A stretch of DNA of 64,000 nt. It comes from Glutinoglossum americanum (lineage: Eukaryota; Ascomycota; Geoglossomycetes; Geoglossales; Geoglossaceae). How positions within the stretch are numbered: position 1 is the stretch's first letter; every line of letters begins with the position of its first letter. The translations under genes were made by a program, and so were the position numbers. Where the stretch lies: positions 1 to 64,000 of the forward strand of contig JAGHQL010000017.1 of NCBI GenBank assembly GCA_020080175.1, given 5' to 3'. This document shows positions 11,791 through 24,500 of the stretch, piece by piece. A model generated the notes under the pieces. The model worked only from the letters and a program-made list of their open reading frames with translations, ran no database searches and was not told the origin of the DNA.

Positions 11791-14324
11791 TCCAATTCGG
11801 CCAACCCTTGCACAAGAACGTAGGTAACAGGGTTTCGACCATGGTTAGACCCCCCTTATCGGTCGTCATTGGAGCGTTCTTGGGGCTTGAAGAAATGTTA
11901 GAGCACGATCTAGAACAAAGGTTGGGGTAAATCTCGCATATTGTCCATAGCTGACGGCGCTGGGAAGTGGGAAAAGGTTTGGCTTTAAGAACTAAGTAAG
12001 GAGGGGGTAAACGGGCGTCAGTAATGCTCAATTGAGTTGGGGGAACCAAAGCAATCGGGTGTCTGGCTCACCTAGTCGCGTGTGCTCACACCGCGGATTT
12101 CGAGCCGGTGGAGCACTTTCTATATCCCGGGACCCGTTCCGGAACCCGTAGCACGTGACCCAGGCTGGAATCGTACACTTCCTTTACAACTGGCCACCGT
12201 TGACCCGCTAATCGATTTCGGCTCGACATCCCACCTGATATTGGTGGGCATGCTGAGCATGCATTGGATATGTGTGCACGTTATATGATATAAGGTGAAT
12301 ATTTGAAGCTATCCACAGTCCCCGGGCAATTCGAACTCGAATTGCCCTCAAATTGGGCCTCTAAGGCCTGTGATTCTACCTTACCCATAACGTTTTTCAA
12401 TGCTAAGTCTTTTATAACTCGACAGAAGTTCTACTTTTATATATCATAGCGGCTGCCCTTATTAGGAGGGTAGTGATCAGTCATTCTATAATACGCTTAC
12501 ATACTGCTTATAGCTATCGTACCGAAGTGACCCAATCAACCATATAACATTCCTACGTGCCCGAGGCGTCCCTTGCTATATACAGCCTGTAGGAGGGTTG
12601 CCACTTCGGGCGGCCTGCGGCCAGCTGTTGGGACACCACTATCGCAATCCCGGTGCGCTAGCATCTTGCAGTTCTGGCCGCTCTGCTCCTATAGGGAGGT
12701 GATCTGCCGATAGCAACGAGCCAACAATACGACGCCCTGAAGATGACAACCAGCAGTCCCACGCTATAAAGGAATCCAGCAAGAGAACTGTTTCTCACAA
12801 CTCGCTCCCTCGGTTAGGTCTGTCCATCTGAGCCCCTTTTTAGTATTCTTTTTGGCATTGATTTTGACACTGGTGCTCTTCCCGTCCTGCAATCCATGGA
12901 ATGGTCGAAGATATTGCTAGGTCAGATCCCTGGAAGGAGGGTAAGAGGGCACATACGGAAGCACTGTAATGACGAGGGTTTGTTTAGATATCTAAGGCGA
13001 AGCATAATGACTGATGTAGAATCAGAAACAGATCGTGTGGACCTGTTCCAAGAGCGGAGTCAGTACAAGTGAGGCGAACGAGACCGGGGTTTTGATGTCC
13101 ATTAATGAACGATTTCTGCACCCCCCGCACTACCAGGTGCCCTTCCAATTCGTCTCCTCCTGCAGGCGGCTTCGGTGAGCGGGACAAGTACATTAACTCC
13201 TAGGACTCACTAAGCCAATGACGAACGGATCATAAGTAAAGTGTTCTAGCATATGGCGTGGTCGCATCCGAGCTCCGGCTCATATATCCGTCTTCTGCCT
13301 GAAACGCACAAAGAAGGCCCGCAAATGTCTGAAAATCTCTCAGACTAGGAAACAACCGCATTCCGGGTCTGAAGTGAAAATTTCACGCTATTCCTAGACA
13401 CTAGTAAGGATGGGTAGGAAACGTCGGGAGAGATGATACTAATCAGATATCGGTGTTGAGCTCCATTGGAGAGAAAGTGGGTCGAGCCACTTCTAGGTTT
13501 TCGTCAGTCGGGCATCCCATGTTCCTATCTTTGATATAAACCGGGCCGTGGAAGAGCTCTGAAGTGGCGTGTTAGAGTTCTCTTCGGGCTGAAGGACCAC
13601 TTCTGTGTCATCTTGAAAGCTTATTCATGCCCTGCCTAACTGAAACCAGTTTTTAAATATTTCAGTTGTATTGATATCAGTCACTAAGCGGTCAAGGATG
13701 GGGATGCACATTGCGGCGTTTGGTGATTGTTCTGAGGGAGTTTTCGGGACTGTGGCAGCCAGCAAATCACGCGATCGTGACTGCTGTACCAGTCAATGAT
13801 TGTTTCCTCGGATGCTTACATTCAACCGCTGGTGGTGCATGTATTGTACTCAGGACACCTAAATGCAGCTATTCCGAGCTGCAGCATGGGTTCACTATGC
13901 TCTTTATGGTTAGATCGATGCGGGAAGTCTCGCGTCTTGGCGGGAAGCAACATGCCCCACACTTTTTTCAATCTGTTATCTCGCCCGCTTAACTAGCACA
14001 TTTGCCCCTTCTCTGCGCAGCACAAGCACCTTACATTGTCTGATGCGCAGGTACTTTATATCCATCGTCAGGTATTTGGGACACAATAAGCGCCATGGAT
14101 GGGATCGTTCTTGGTTGTGATGGGGACAGGGAACTCAAACGAGCTTGGCTCTCTTGGGTCGGCGAAAATCGTAGCGGTGACGATGTCATCACGCACTTAC
14201 TGCTTACCGCCACTCCAGTTCTTCCCGTCCTCTTCGGTACGTCTTTATCCGTGCAGCACTTCTTAAGGGAACCCAATTCGCACAACAGTCCATCTTGAAA
14301 AATTTAATTACAAATTTATTCAGC
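11791..14324. other. gene-less region upstream of the Nramp gene
   Basis: No supportable gene in about 2.5 kb. The open frames are short and unlike known families, and base composition is close to that of the surrounding DNA. The last few hundred bases presumably hold the Nramp promoter. I see no inverted terminal repeats or target-site duplications by eye. Confidence 0.5.
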
Positions 14325-16160
14325 ATGAATTGTCCTTCTCGAACTGACGAGACCATGGGTCACGACGGCTGGAACCAAAGCCCACCTAGCTTAGCTGCGG
14401 ACACCACGACGCGGCAAGATCTTAATGGAATCGCCAACTCTAGATCGCAGAGAGATGGCGCGAGAATACCTGATGGGCAGGGGAATGGCGATGAGTTCTC
14501 TGTAGGGCAAGACCCTGATCAAATACCATCTCTTGAGCGCACCGGGTCCAAGGTCGCTGTTGCCCCTCCTTCCAAGACGTCAGCTCTCGTAGCCGCGCAC
14601 AATGAGCAAATGCGTAGCCATGCCAACACCCCTTCAGACTTCAGCTCAGAAGAGAAGAAGGGGTTCGCGGCCGTAGCTCGACGTGTAGGGAACGCCATGA
14701 CCAAGTTTAGCAAGTTCATCGGACCTGGCTTCATGGTGTCGGTGGCCTACATTGACCCAGGTAACTACTCAACCGACGTCGCAGCCGGCTCCAGCTACAG
14801 GTTCAAATTACTTTTCATAATCCTCATGTCAAATCTTTTTGCTATATTCCTGCAGTCCCTATGCGTCAAGCTGGGGACCGTGACTGGGATGAACCTCGCC
14901 GAGCATTGCAAGGCGAATCTCCCTAAGTGGTTGAACATTGTTCTTTATGTATTCGCGGAATCAGCTATCATCGCTACGGATATTGCGGAGGTGAGTGGGC
15001 TCTATGTATTGGCGACATCTCTTCATTGCTGATGATTGCATCGTAGGTTATCGGATCTGCTATCGCGTTGAACCTCCTTCTCAAAATTCCGCTGGTTGCA
15101 GGCTGCGCGATCACGCTCGTCGATGTACTCGTTATCCTCTTCTTTTACCGGCCTATGGGCCCCTTGCGCAATATGAGATATTTCGAGTTCTTCGTCATCG
15201 CACTAGTACTAGGCGTTGTTGTCTGCTTTTGCATTCAGTTGTCCTTCATACACGATGCGACTGTTGGTGAGGTTTTCAGGGGCTATCTCCCATCCTCCTC
15301 CATTGTCGAGGCCAATGGGTATTTAGCTCCTTCCCCGATACACCTAAAGCTATATTAACAAGTAATTTAATAGGCTGTATTTGAGCTGTGGGATTTTGGG
15401 AGCGACTGTTATGCCTCATAGTTTGTATCTCGGAAGTGGGGTCGTCAAGAGCCGTGTCCTGGACTTTGACATTCAGAACGGAAACGCAACTGAACAATCC
15501 GAAGACCAGGATTCGGACTTTCCTAAATACAAACCCTCTCTCGCTGCCATCAAATACTGCTTAAGCTACTCTGTTGCCGAACTCGCTATTTGTCTCTTCT
15601 CCTTTGCCCTTTTCGTCAACTCCGCAATCCTGATCGTTGCCGGTGCATCCCTGTCAAAGAACAATAGCGCGGAGGACGCTGACCTTTTTGGCATCTACCA
15701 CCTCCTCTCCCGCACCCTCTCGCCCGCTGCCGGGACTCTATTTGCGCTTGCTCTACTGCTCTCGGGTACTTCTGCTGGCATCATCTGCACCATCGCCGGC
15801 CAAATGGTCTCAGAAGGCCAGCTAAACTGGAGTGTAGCACCTTGGGTTCGTCGGCTGATCACGCGAGCCATTTCCATCACGCCGTCAATCATCATTGCGG
15901 CTGCGGTGGGCAAGAACGGACTCACCGCGGCGCTGAACGCATCGCAGGTCGCGCTGAGTGTCATTCTTCCGTTTGTGTCAGCTCCACTCATCTACTTCAC
16001 CTGTCGCAATCGCTTCATGACTGTTTCAACGTCTGATAGTGATCAAGACGTGGGTATGGGCAACAGCTGGTTCACGAATGTGTTGGCGGTTCTTATTTGG
16101 CTGGTCATTGTGATCATGAATGTCTCGCTGTTGGTGCTCACTGGACTTGGTAGGATTTAG
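14325..16160 (+). CDS. Nramp-family divalent metal transporter
   Basis: Spliced model: exons 14325-14990, 15047-15318 and 15374-16160, giving 574 residues. Nramp (Smf-type) proteins import Mn2+, Fe2+ or related ions with protons. Both signature metal-binding motifs are present: DPGN in the first membrane helix (VAYIDPGNYSTD) and MPHSLYLGS in helix 6. About ten or eleven hydrophobic helices follow a polar N-terminal tail of about 130 residues. Introns of 56 and 55 bases have clear GT..AG ends, and splicing restores AEVIGSAIALN and EANGLYLSCGILG. I chose the ATG at 14325; the frame opens slightly upstream, but only with a non-ATG codon. Plasma-membrane, vacuolar and mitochondrial members look alike, so location is not assigned. 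Confidence 0.93.
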
Positions 16161-17281
16161 GGTAATGGGTTACCCAACAAGGTGCCAAGGCTCCTCTCAC
16201 CAATGGGTGCTATCAGGAGGTTCACGCTGGGAAATATACAGACCTTACTATATTACTTTGCGAAACAACGGTACGGATTGTGGGTAGGGCCCTAGGATAA
16301 GGAATAGGTAGATGTTTCGATTTTTTATTTTTGGAACGAAATGGAATTATGGTAGCGGATATTGATTTTGTTCGTATAATCATATCCAAGACGAGATAGG
16401 TTCAATGAGAAATGCATGTCTTTTATCCAGCACTCAAGGTCCAGACAAGCCCAACTGATAGGGATTAGTTCTATTCGCGGTTATTGTTCGAGCATTTTAG
16501 TTTTATTCACTTGGGACGACACGTCATCATACTTAAAGCGATCGATCGGTCGCCGTAGACAGGCTCTAGGGCTGGACGAGTGAAATTTAGTTCGCTTCGC
16601 TTACCAACCAGCCTCGGGTTATCATCCTTATCCGTATACAACTCCACCACGTGGATACCCAGAAGAATATCGGGCGCATAGAACGTGCGTCCTCAGCAAA
16701 GGCGTTCCGGGAGCGACCGCCCTTGCAAAGAGGGCGTTTGTAGGCGCTTTGGGAAACATCTGTTGCCTGAGGGCGTTGCAAGGGAAAGGGCATTGCATGA
16801 TGGGCGTCGTGAGGGCGTTGTTGCGGAGAGGACGGTTGCATGAAGGCGTTGGGGGCGTTCTGACGAAAGGATGACAGATCCAATTACGAGTGAGGGTTTT
16901 TGGAGTCTTAGGCACTCTGGTGTGGTAATGTGATTGGGCAATGCGACTGGGCTGGATGTCGCTCTGCCTCCTTTCTATCACCCTGTGAAACCCGGTATGC
17001 GCTTTAAAGCGCCCGTGGAGAGTCCTTACACTGGAGTAGTGGTTCCACTATCGACCTTGTATGTGTTTTCGCGCCTTGAAAAGTTATTCAGATGGCCTAC
17101 GCCTTCAATATTGCCTATTGTCTTGGGAGTCATAGTGCCTCCTTTCCGAACTTAGCCCCAGCCTCCTAACGACTACAAAAGCTCTTTAAGGTAGGCTATC
17201 TGTTTCCTCCCGTTGGATTTGGATTGTCAGTGCTAGAAAACTAAAATTCCAATTTGCAGAGCGGTGCTCCCCGCAATTGCT
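16161..17281. other. intergenic stretch with a GC-rich imperfect repeat
   Basis: No gene is supported. The interval 16700-16870 repeats a core GGGCGTT in imperfect copies. It opens overlapping frames on the minus strand that I do not believe. The last 200 bases are likely the promoter of the zinc-finger/protease gene. Confidence 0.5.
16725..16862. repeat. imperfect GGGCGTT-type short repeats
   Basis: The heptamer GGGCGTT recurs near 16731, 16771, 16813 and 16851, with near copies (GGGCGTC, AGGCGTT) between. Spacing is irregular at about 20-40 bases. This is a loose cluster, not a strict tandem array. Confidence 0.5.
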
Positions 17282-20200
17282 ATGGCCCATAGTTGCGGAC
17301 GACCGCACGCCGAGCCCAGCGAACCCGATTACGATCCGGAGAGATATAGGGGCATCTTCGTCATGCATACTGATCAGCTCGAACTGCAATCGGACTATAG
17401 CCAAATAGAGTGGGATGAGATGCTCGAAATGAATGGGGACACGCCGTCTTCTGTGACAAGTGTAGATGGGTCTTATGGGGCAATCCCAGGAGAGGAGGTT
17501 CGTCCCCTTACCCAACAATGGAAAGCTCTGTTAAAACAAAAAGGGTCAGGCCATAAGGTACCAGAGCCAGTTTGGAGGAACTCTACCTATTGCACCTCCA
17601 GGACTGGAAGACGTCAATTTATGGCATTCCATAACTAGTACGACTGAGGTGCCTCAAGGGTGGGAAGTACCTCCTGGAGTTGTGCCTAACGGCGGTAGTG
17701 ATTCGATGCAGAAACAGCCTTTCTGTGAAGAGGAACATAAGGCTTCAAATTTTTGTGATGTTCCAGATTGTAAGGCCGCCCAGCGCTGCAAGCCATTCTC
17801 CAGGCCATACGATCTCAAAAGACACAAAATGGAGCAGCATTCATCTAACCCTCCTCGCTATATTTGCGGATCTTGCAGGAATCTACAGGTTGTGAAATTC
17901 TTCTTTCGGAAGGAGAGGGTGATAAAACACCTACGTTCTGCTCACGATATGAGTGGAAATTCGGTGGCTTGCAGTATCGAGGGAATCAATCAAGAAGTCC
18001 ACTTCGCCTCAGAGTCCGAGCTTGAACAACACCGAGTTGAGGTGCATGAGACACCCGAAAATATCACTCCTGAAAGTAGTTCCGAAAGAGGTAGGTCCGA
18101 ATCAGGGTGATTAAGTTAGAAGAGGTTGAATTGGCTTACTCTATTTAGCGATATATACGGCGCAACCCCTAAGTCCCGACAAGGCGCAGTCCTCTGATAC
18201 CCTATCGAGTCTATGCGCTGGCGTCAAACGTACGATACCTAGTGAACCCCAACCAGAATCAAAGCGGGGGAAACACCGAAATACCACGAACTATTCACCA
18301 AACGAGACACCCGTGAATCTTCAAGAAAATAGTGGACGTGTAGCAATTGTCAGCACACCAAAGGACGATACACCCGATTTGGTTCAAAGCCCCTATACAG
18401 ATTCAATGTTGTCGTCACCCTCTGATCCTCGGGGTTACGAGGAGATCCCTAGTGTCCGCATTGTAGATATGCTAGCCCTTTTAAGGCTTGATGGTATGTC
18501 TCTACGCGCTTTGCTGTCTCCAGCTTTCTAATGATTCCGGAAGGCCTTCGAACGGCCTTCAAAGGTTTGAAATTCTCACACATATGTTTCGACTTTTCAA
18601 AAAGAATTATAAAGCTGCAAGGCCCGAGCTCTGCCACGAAGTCTGCTAGGGGTGGACTGGAATATAGCCTGAAGGAGGCCAGGCGCTTAGCGCCCGCGGG
18701 GTACCGTCCGAACGCACTGAGTCATGGGGGTTCAGTGACGAAGCATTCCGCTCGTGTCAAGTCAAAGCTCTCAGCAGGTCCTCGCTCTGGTCCAATATCA
18801 CCCAAGATATTCGCAGTGGGCACCAACCAAGAAGACTCTGACGTCTTGACCACGTGGATGAAGTATATTGGGCCCCTTCTTCCTGATATCCTGGCTCCCG
18901 CTGTTGGAGAGAATTATTCCGCATCTTTAGTGCGACAAGGGCTTTCTGATGGGTCATCTACCCCAACTATTCGAATAGAGAGCGCTTCTGGACAGTCCGA
19001 AGGCATCCGAAGGAAAATCCGGGCACAAATTCATGCGATATGCGAACAACATGGCCGAACTAATATACCCCTGCATTTCTCACAAGGAAGCGTGATACTG
19101 TTAGCTCGTACCTACCCGGAGTATGAAGAGATGGAGGATGGCCAGGCAAATGAGCAGGGGAGCTTCCCTCATCACAGGCGATACTGGAGGCACCCTGGCA
19201 TGGGGGCATCAATCGGCCTAGGCTCATGTAAGACTGTATCAGCGACACTTGGTGGCTATATCTCGGTTGACAAGCGGACCTGTATGCTCACAGTGGATCA
19301 TATTATCGACTTCGCCACCAATATTGACACCATAGCTGAGACGGGCCGGCAGACAATCACATCGCCGTCTTTATTGGACGTGGAAGAGCTGACTCAAGAT
19401 TTGGGGCAGGTCCTTCGCGACATCGAGGCCATGATTGAGAACTCAATGGAACAGGTTTTCCCTTCCGGAAAAGTTACACTGGAGGAACTGGAGGAGCTGC
19501 TAAATAGCTCGGTATTGAAGGACGACCATGGTCGTTTTGAAGAATTCTTACGAGATTTGAGTAGAAAGCCTGGAGACTTTCATCTGGGCGAAATTTACCG
19601 GCGCTGCGCACCAGGGCTGAAAGAAGCAGCTAGCATTTATGGGTTCTCATCACCGGGTCGCGGAAACATGGAGGTATGTCACCGGATGGATTGGTCTATA
19701 TATACGGTAGCGCGCACTCGAACTGGCCAAAATCGGCATCGGCATAAGTTCTGTGCTGAGTCTGGCACCGTGGACTACCTCTCCGAGAACCTACATCCTA
19801 TGGGCGCTGGGAGTCCGTGTCTAGAGGCTTGTGAAGTGCAACCAGGTATGCCAGTCTATTATGTGGGACAAAGTTCCGGTCGACAGCGTGGTGTAATCAG
19901 CCCTGGGCTAGTGTTGGTCACTTCCGGCGGGGTTTCTTCCTGGGAATGGGCGATGGTGGTCCCGGAAGATGAGCAGCAAGATGGAGAGATTTACTGCGGC
20001 GATTCTGGTGCTTGGATTCTCCGGGAGTCGGACAATGCGCTTGTTGGCCTTCTGTGGGGTTGGGTCGGCGGCCAACTAATTTTTACCCCCATTAAGGATG
20101 TCTTTGCAGACATCAGGGACACTTGCAATGCCACCGAAGTCTGCCTTCCGAAACCGCCAACGGCTCCAGATCCTGGTGTCCTTCTCTCTGGGAATGCTAC

Positions 20201-20810
20201 GGCTTCACAGGCTAGGCATATTTGCCGCGTTAAGAAACAGGGCCCCCGAAAGCCAATGCGCTACTTCCCGACCCGATCTCGACCAGCTCTGTCTGCATTG
20301 AATACACAACCTCCAGGAGCAAAGCCAATCTCAATTCGTTCGCCCCTCGCCTCTAGCGAGGCGCTAGGTAAGAAAACAAGCCTCGTAACCCTCGTGGTGA
20401 ACACAGTCAACGACCGATCGCCACCACCATCGCCTGTCCCTAGTCTGAGTTCCTCAGCTTCGTCCTCGCCAAAGGCACTGTCCCCTCGCTCGCCTCTGCT
20501 TGAACAGCAACCGCGACCATGTCGCGCTTCGGGCGAGTCCACCGTCGTGATCAGGGAGGATAGCGACACCGAGGGGAGCCCCAAGGCGGACGAGGAACCC
20601 CAATCGTACTCTCGCCTTCAGCACCTGTCCAAGCGGATGCTAGGCAAGAGCGGACAGGAAAATAGACTCTCTCTTGGCTTCATCCTCGAGAACGGGAGCG
20701 TTGCGATGTTGAGCTCCCCCGAGTCGGCGCACGAGAGGTTGAAGAAGAGCGCTGGGGCATGGCCCTCTGACGACGCTTGGAGTAGGTGCCAAGAGATAAC
20801 GTCCTGCTGA
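17282..20810 (+). CDS. zinc-finger plus trypsin-like protease fusion protein
   Basis: Best model: exons 17282-17497, 17550-18090, 18149-18493 and 18544-20810, giving 1122 residues. The first intron is the least certain. The second and third have good GT..AG ends and branch-like sequences, although the third ends in AAG. Residues about 141-240 hold three C2H2-like zinc fingers, including PFSRPYDLKRHKMEQH and a CGSC finger ending in HLRSAH. Residues about 560-905 form a trypsin-like fold with a complete triad: His620 in LTVDHII, Asp750 in RMDWSIY and Ser855 in CGDSGAWIL. A helix-rich, acidic insertion separates His and Asp. The C-terminus (about 930-1122) is Ser/Pro-rich. There is no signal peptide, so it is probably nuclear or cytosolic. 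I do not recognise a characterised orthologue. Protease activity is inferred from the triad alone. Confidence 0.72.
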
Positions 20811-21553
20811 GAACAATTTTTTGGGATTTTCCGTAATTTCGAACTTCCCTATTCTCCTCTTTTTAAGTTTCGGCACTACCTGATCTACTTTTTTTTTTTA
20901 ATCGACTAGCTATGTTGGTCTTATATTGGTGACTTTTTTTTAGTTTTTATACGACGACCACACTCCTTCAACAAGTGGATCGGTTTCAAAGTGGCCCCGC
21001 ATCGGGATCCCATTTTTTGCTATTTGCTGTGATTTATTGATCTTTCATTACTCCACTTACAATCGAAAGTTTATCCGCTAGCTGGGTTCTGTTGAGTGTA
21101 CTTCAATGAACGAGATCGTGGGCTCTAAACAAAGTCCCACCTCCCCTCCCCCCTTCGCTACCCCCTTTCACAATATGGACCACGCCAAAACGATAGTGAA
21201 GGTAAGAGAACAGTGCTTTTTTGTATTGTGTTCTTGCCGTCTTGAGGGTATAAATAAATGCTCTTGTGTGCTTTTTGGGATCATAAAAATCCGTCGTTGC
21301 CTCCTTCACCCCCACCCCAAAACCAGTCCCATAAAAAAAAGTTACTTCCGTTTTTGTCTCAGTTTGCCAGCCACCATCCTCCGACCCCAAGCGACCGTTG
21401 TAACAATGTAATAGATGGGGGTATCAAAACTTCCAGATCCCGAAATATAAAAAAAATGAGAGATAGCCGCACATAAATCACCCATACTCCCCTAGCGTAA
21501 TTTATATTCCCCACATCCGCTCTCAGGAACACGATAATGCATAGTGCGACAAC
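20811..21553. other. convergent 3' spacer
   Basis: This lies between the ends of the protease gene (+) and the 1225-residue gene (-). It has T runs (20889, 20932) and no convincing coding sequence. It probably contains both 3' untranslated regions. Confidence 0.55.
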
Positions 21554-24500
21554 CTAAATCCTACCTCCTTCGACAATCTCCCTTCCCACAATCTCCACCT
21601 CACCAAACTCATCCGTCCTCCTTCTCTCCAACACCCACCTCTCGCCATCTTCCCCTTCCTCCCTCAAATATGCGATACTATCCCCGCCACTCCCCTCCCT
21701 CCTGTGTTTTGGCTTTTTCGTAGGCGCGTCCGCGGCGAAGACAGCCGCTAATGGGGAAGCAGGACCGCTACTACCTTCTGAATGGCTGCTGATTCTCTGC
21801 CCAGGGCCTCCCCACCTGCTAAGAGGATGGTTACCCAACGTGATAGTCGGCGAGGCTGGAGCGGAGTCCAGGTCAGATGCGTACCCATTTGGGCTTGGGA
21901 ATCTTGGTGAGTTCGCATAGCCTGACCCAGCACCAGCTGAAAGGCCCGGTCCCGGCTGGAACCCGTTTCCGGTAGATCCTAACGGCGGAAGGAAACCTAG
22001 TGGTGAGCCACCCGGTTGTGATGCGGCACTCCCTGCACTGCGCAAGCTGCCGTTACTCCCGCCAAAAGCGCCTCGGCGGAGTTTCAAAAGTGCTTTGAAG
22101 TTCATATCGTCGTCCTCAACCCCTCCTCCCATCATGCCCACCAGCTGTGCTAACCCCGGGGATGCAACCCCTGGCTGTCCTTGTGGCCCATGCAGAGAGA
22201 GCGCAAAAGAGGTTCTATTGCTACATTCACTCCTCTCGGTAATGGGGGTGAGATTTGGTTCCCGCATTCTCCCGCTCATCGTTCTCGTAATTTCCCTTCT
22301 GGGGCCGAAATAGCCCCCAGCAACGTATTCAGCCTGTCCGCTAGCGGCAGCATGAGCGTAGAAGCCGAATTCGGACCCATAGAAGCCCTCGTCGTCGCTC
22401 GCTAGAGCTTCCGCATTTGCCTCGGCGATTATTGGGTCGTCCTCCAGGCAGTCATCGTAATCGAAGCCGTCAGTGTCATAAAATCCATTAGAAGGGAATC
22501 CACCATATCCAGCCTCGACTTCTTCGCTTGCGCGACCACTATCTGGAGCGAGGCCAGGATGAGAACTACCATTAGGTTCTGGATTACCACCCCGATAGTC
22601 TTCCAAGTCGCTTGAGGAGGTAGTGTCTCGTCGGGAGAGCTTCCCGTTGGTGGCCGCGGCGTTGGCCGCGGCGACCAACGCATTATGATAGGCATTGAGA
22701 TTGTCTTGAGTAAGACCCATGCTTGTATTCTGTTTGACTGAGGGTGGGGGAGGATTCTCAGTGATAGGCAATGACAACTGCTGGCTAAGCAAGGCTCGGT
22801 ACGCCAACCCGTTGCCCGAAGGGTTCATCATCGGGGGGAATGCGGTATCCGTGGCTTGGCTGTCTTGGGGATCGATACTGTCATCCTCGTCATCCTCACT
22901 TGCGTATTTCGCCGGTGAGGAAGTTGAGGTCACGGAGAAGCGCAGCGGCGCCGGAACCATTGGCGGCTTTATATCCCGTAGAGGAAGGCCGAAAATCCCA
23001 TTATCTTCGTTATCGAATACGGATTCGTCAAACGCGTGTTCTCCTTCATCTTCGAGAGGGGGTTCGATAATGCCATCGTTGAAATATAGCTCGTCGTCAT
23101 CAGACATGCGACTTATATCTACTCCAGCTAGACCTAGGCCATCACCGCTGTCGTGACGCCCCGGTTCTTGACCTTGAGTTGGCGACTCAGGTGTGTCAGT
23201 TGGGAAATTTCTGATTAAGAGAGGGGATTCTTTCGAAACCGCATATCCTATGACTCGCCCTTCTGTGTCCCTAGGCGTCCCCATCGCGCCAGCGCCATTG
23301 ACACCATAAGGAGTTGCTGGACTCGAAACAGCTGAGAGAATGTGTGACCCAAAGTCAAACCCAATAATTCCTCCCTTCATATTATCATCGCCCTCGACAG
23401 CATCACCATTCACTCCGGGGATTATCTCCTCGAAATCTCCGTCATCCTCAGGGGCATCGCTGTTCACTCCTGGAACCATCTCCTCGAAAAACCCACCGTC
23501 CTCAACCGCGTCGCTATTCACCCCTGGAATTGGCTCCTCCAAAAACCCATCGTCCTCAACCGCATCGCTGTTCACTCCCGGAATTGGCTCCTCGAAGATC
23601 CCGTCGTCCTCGCAGTAGTCAAAATCACCCATCTCCTCGTCATTAAACCGTTCATCAAACTCATCCACAAAGTTGTTGCTAACCTGCTTTGGGAGCTCAG
23701 AACGTCTTTTAGCCATGGTTTTTCTGTGCGCTTCTTCGAGCAGCTTCTCCTGCGATGACGAGCCAATTCCGGATACCTCAAAACTGAAACGTGACGCATT
23801 GCTTTTGAAATGCTTAGGAAGGCCGGACCCGTAGGCAGGGCTTTCTGCTAGACTGATACCCATGGGGCCACTGTCTAACCTGTCCAACCCCTCCGCCAAA
23901 CGATCGTCCCCTAAAGATTCCCATGGCTTCGCATAACGAGCGGGCTCGATGCCATCAACGGGAGGCCCACCAACTTCGGGGCGCATAGGCGGGGACTCGG
24001 AGGGTGGCATGTCCCTCACTTCTGGCGGCGGTGGTGGTGGTGGCGGTGAGCGATCTGGCGGCTGCGGCGGGAGAGCTGTCTGTGAAACAGGTGCCGTAGT
24101 ATTCTGCTGTAGGCTTCCCGCTAGATAACCACCGACTGACTGGTCCCCCTGCCGCTTCCACGGCGCATCGACATTGCCATCATCAGGGATAATGTCTCCA
24201 AAGTGCTCTTTAAAGATCGGTGTATGTTCACCACTCCTCGGGCCAATTGGACTCTCTCGGTCACCCCCTGAGCTAACATCCACCCCCAATAACCTATAAT
24301 CCTGGCCTGCCGAGAGCTTCCGGCCTGCCTCATCCGTCTGTGGGAACCCTAAGTTTCTTCCCACACTTTGACTTGGAGATAAATTCCCCTGCTCGGAAAT
24401 AATCCTCAGCCTAGGGGGAGCATTGAAGTCATGCACGCCTTTGCCACGTATCCTCGGGTCATAGTCATCTTGTGGGGGATCTTCGAGGCGGGCCATCTGT

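Noticed and set aside
14295-14324. Upstream extension of the Nramp frame
   Set aside because: It begins with TTG, not ATG. The first ATG in frame is at 14325.
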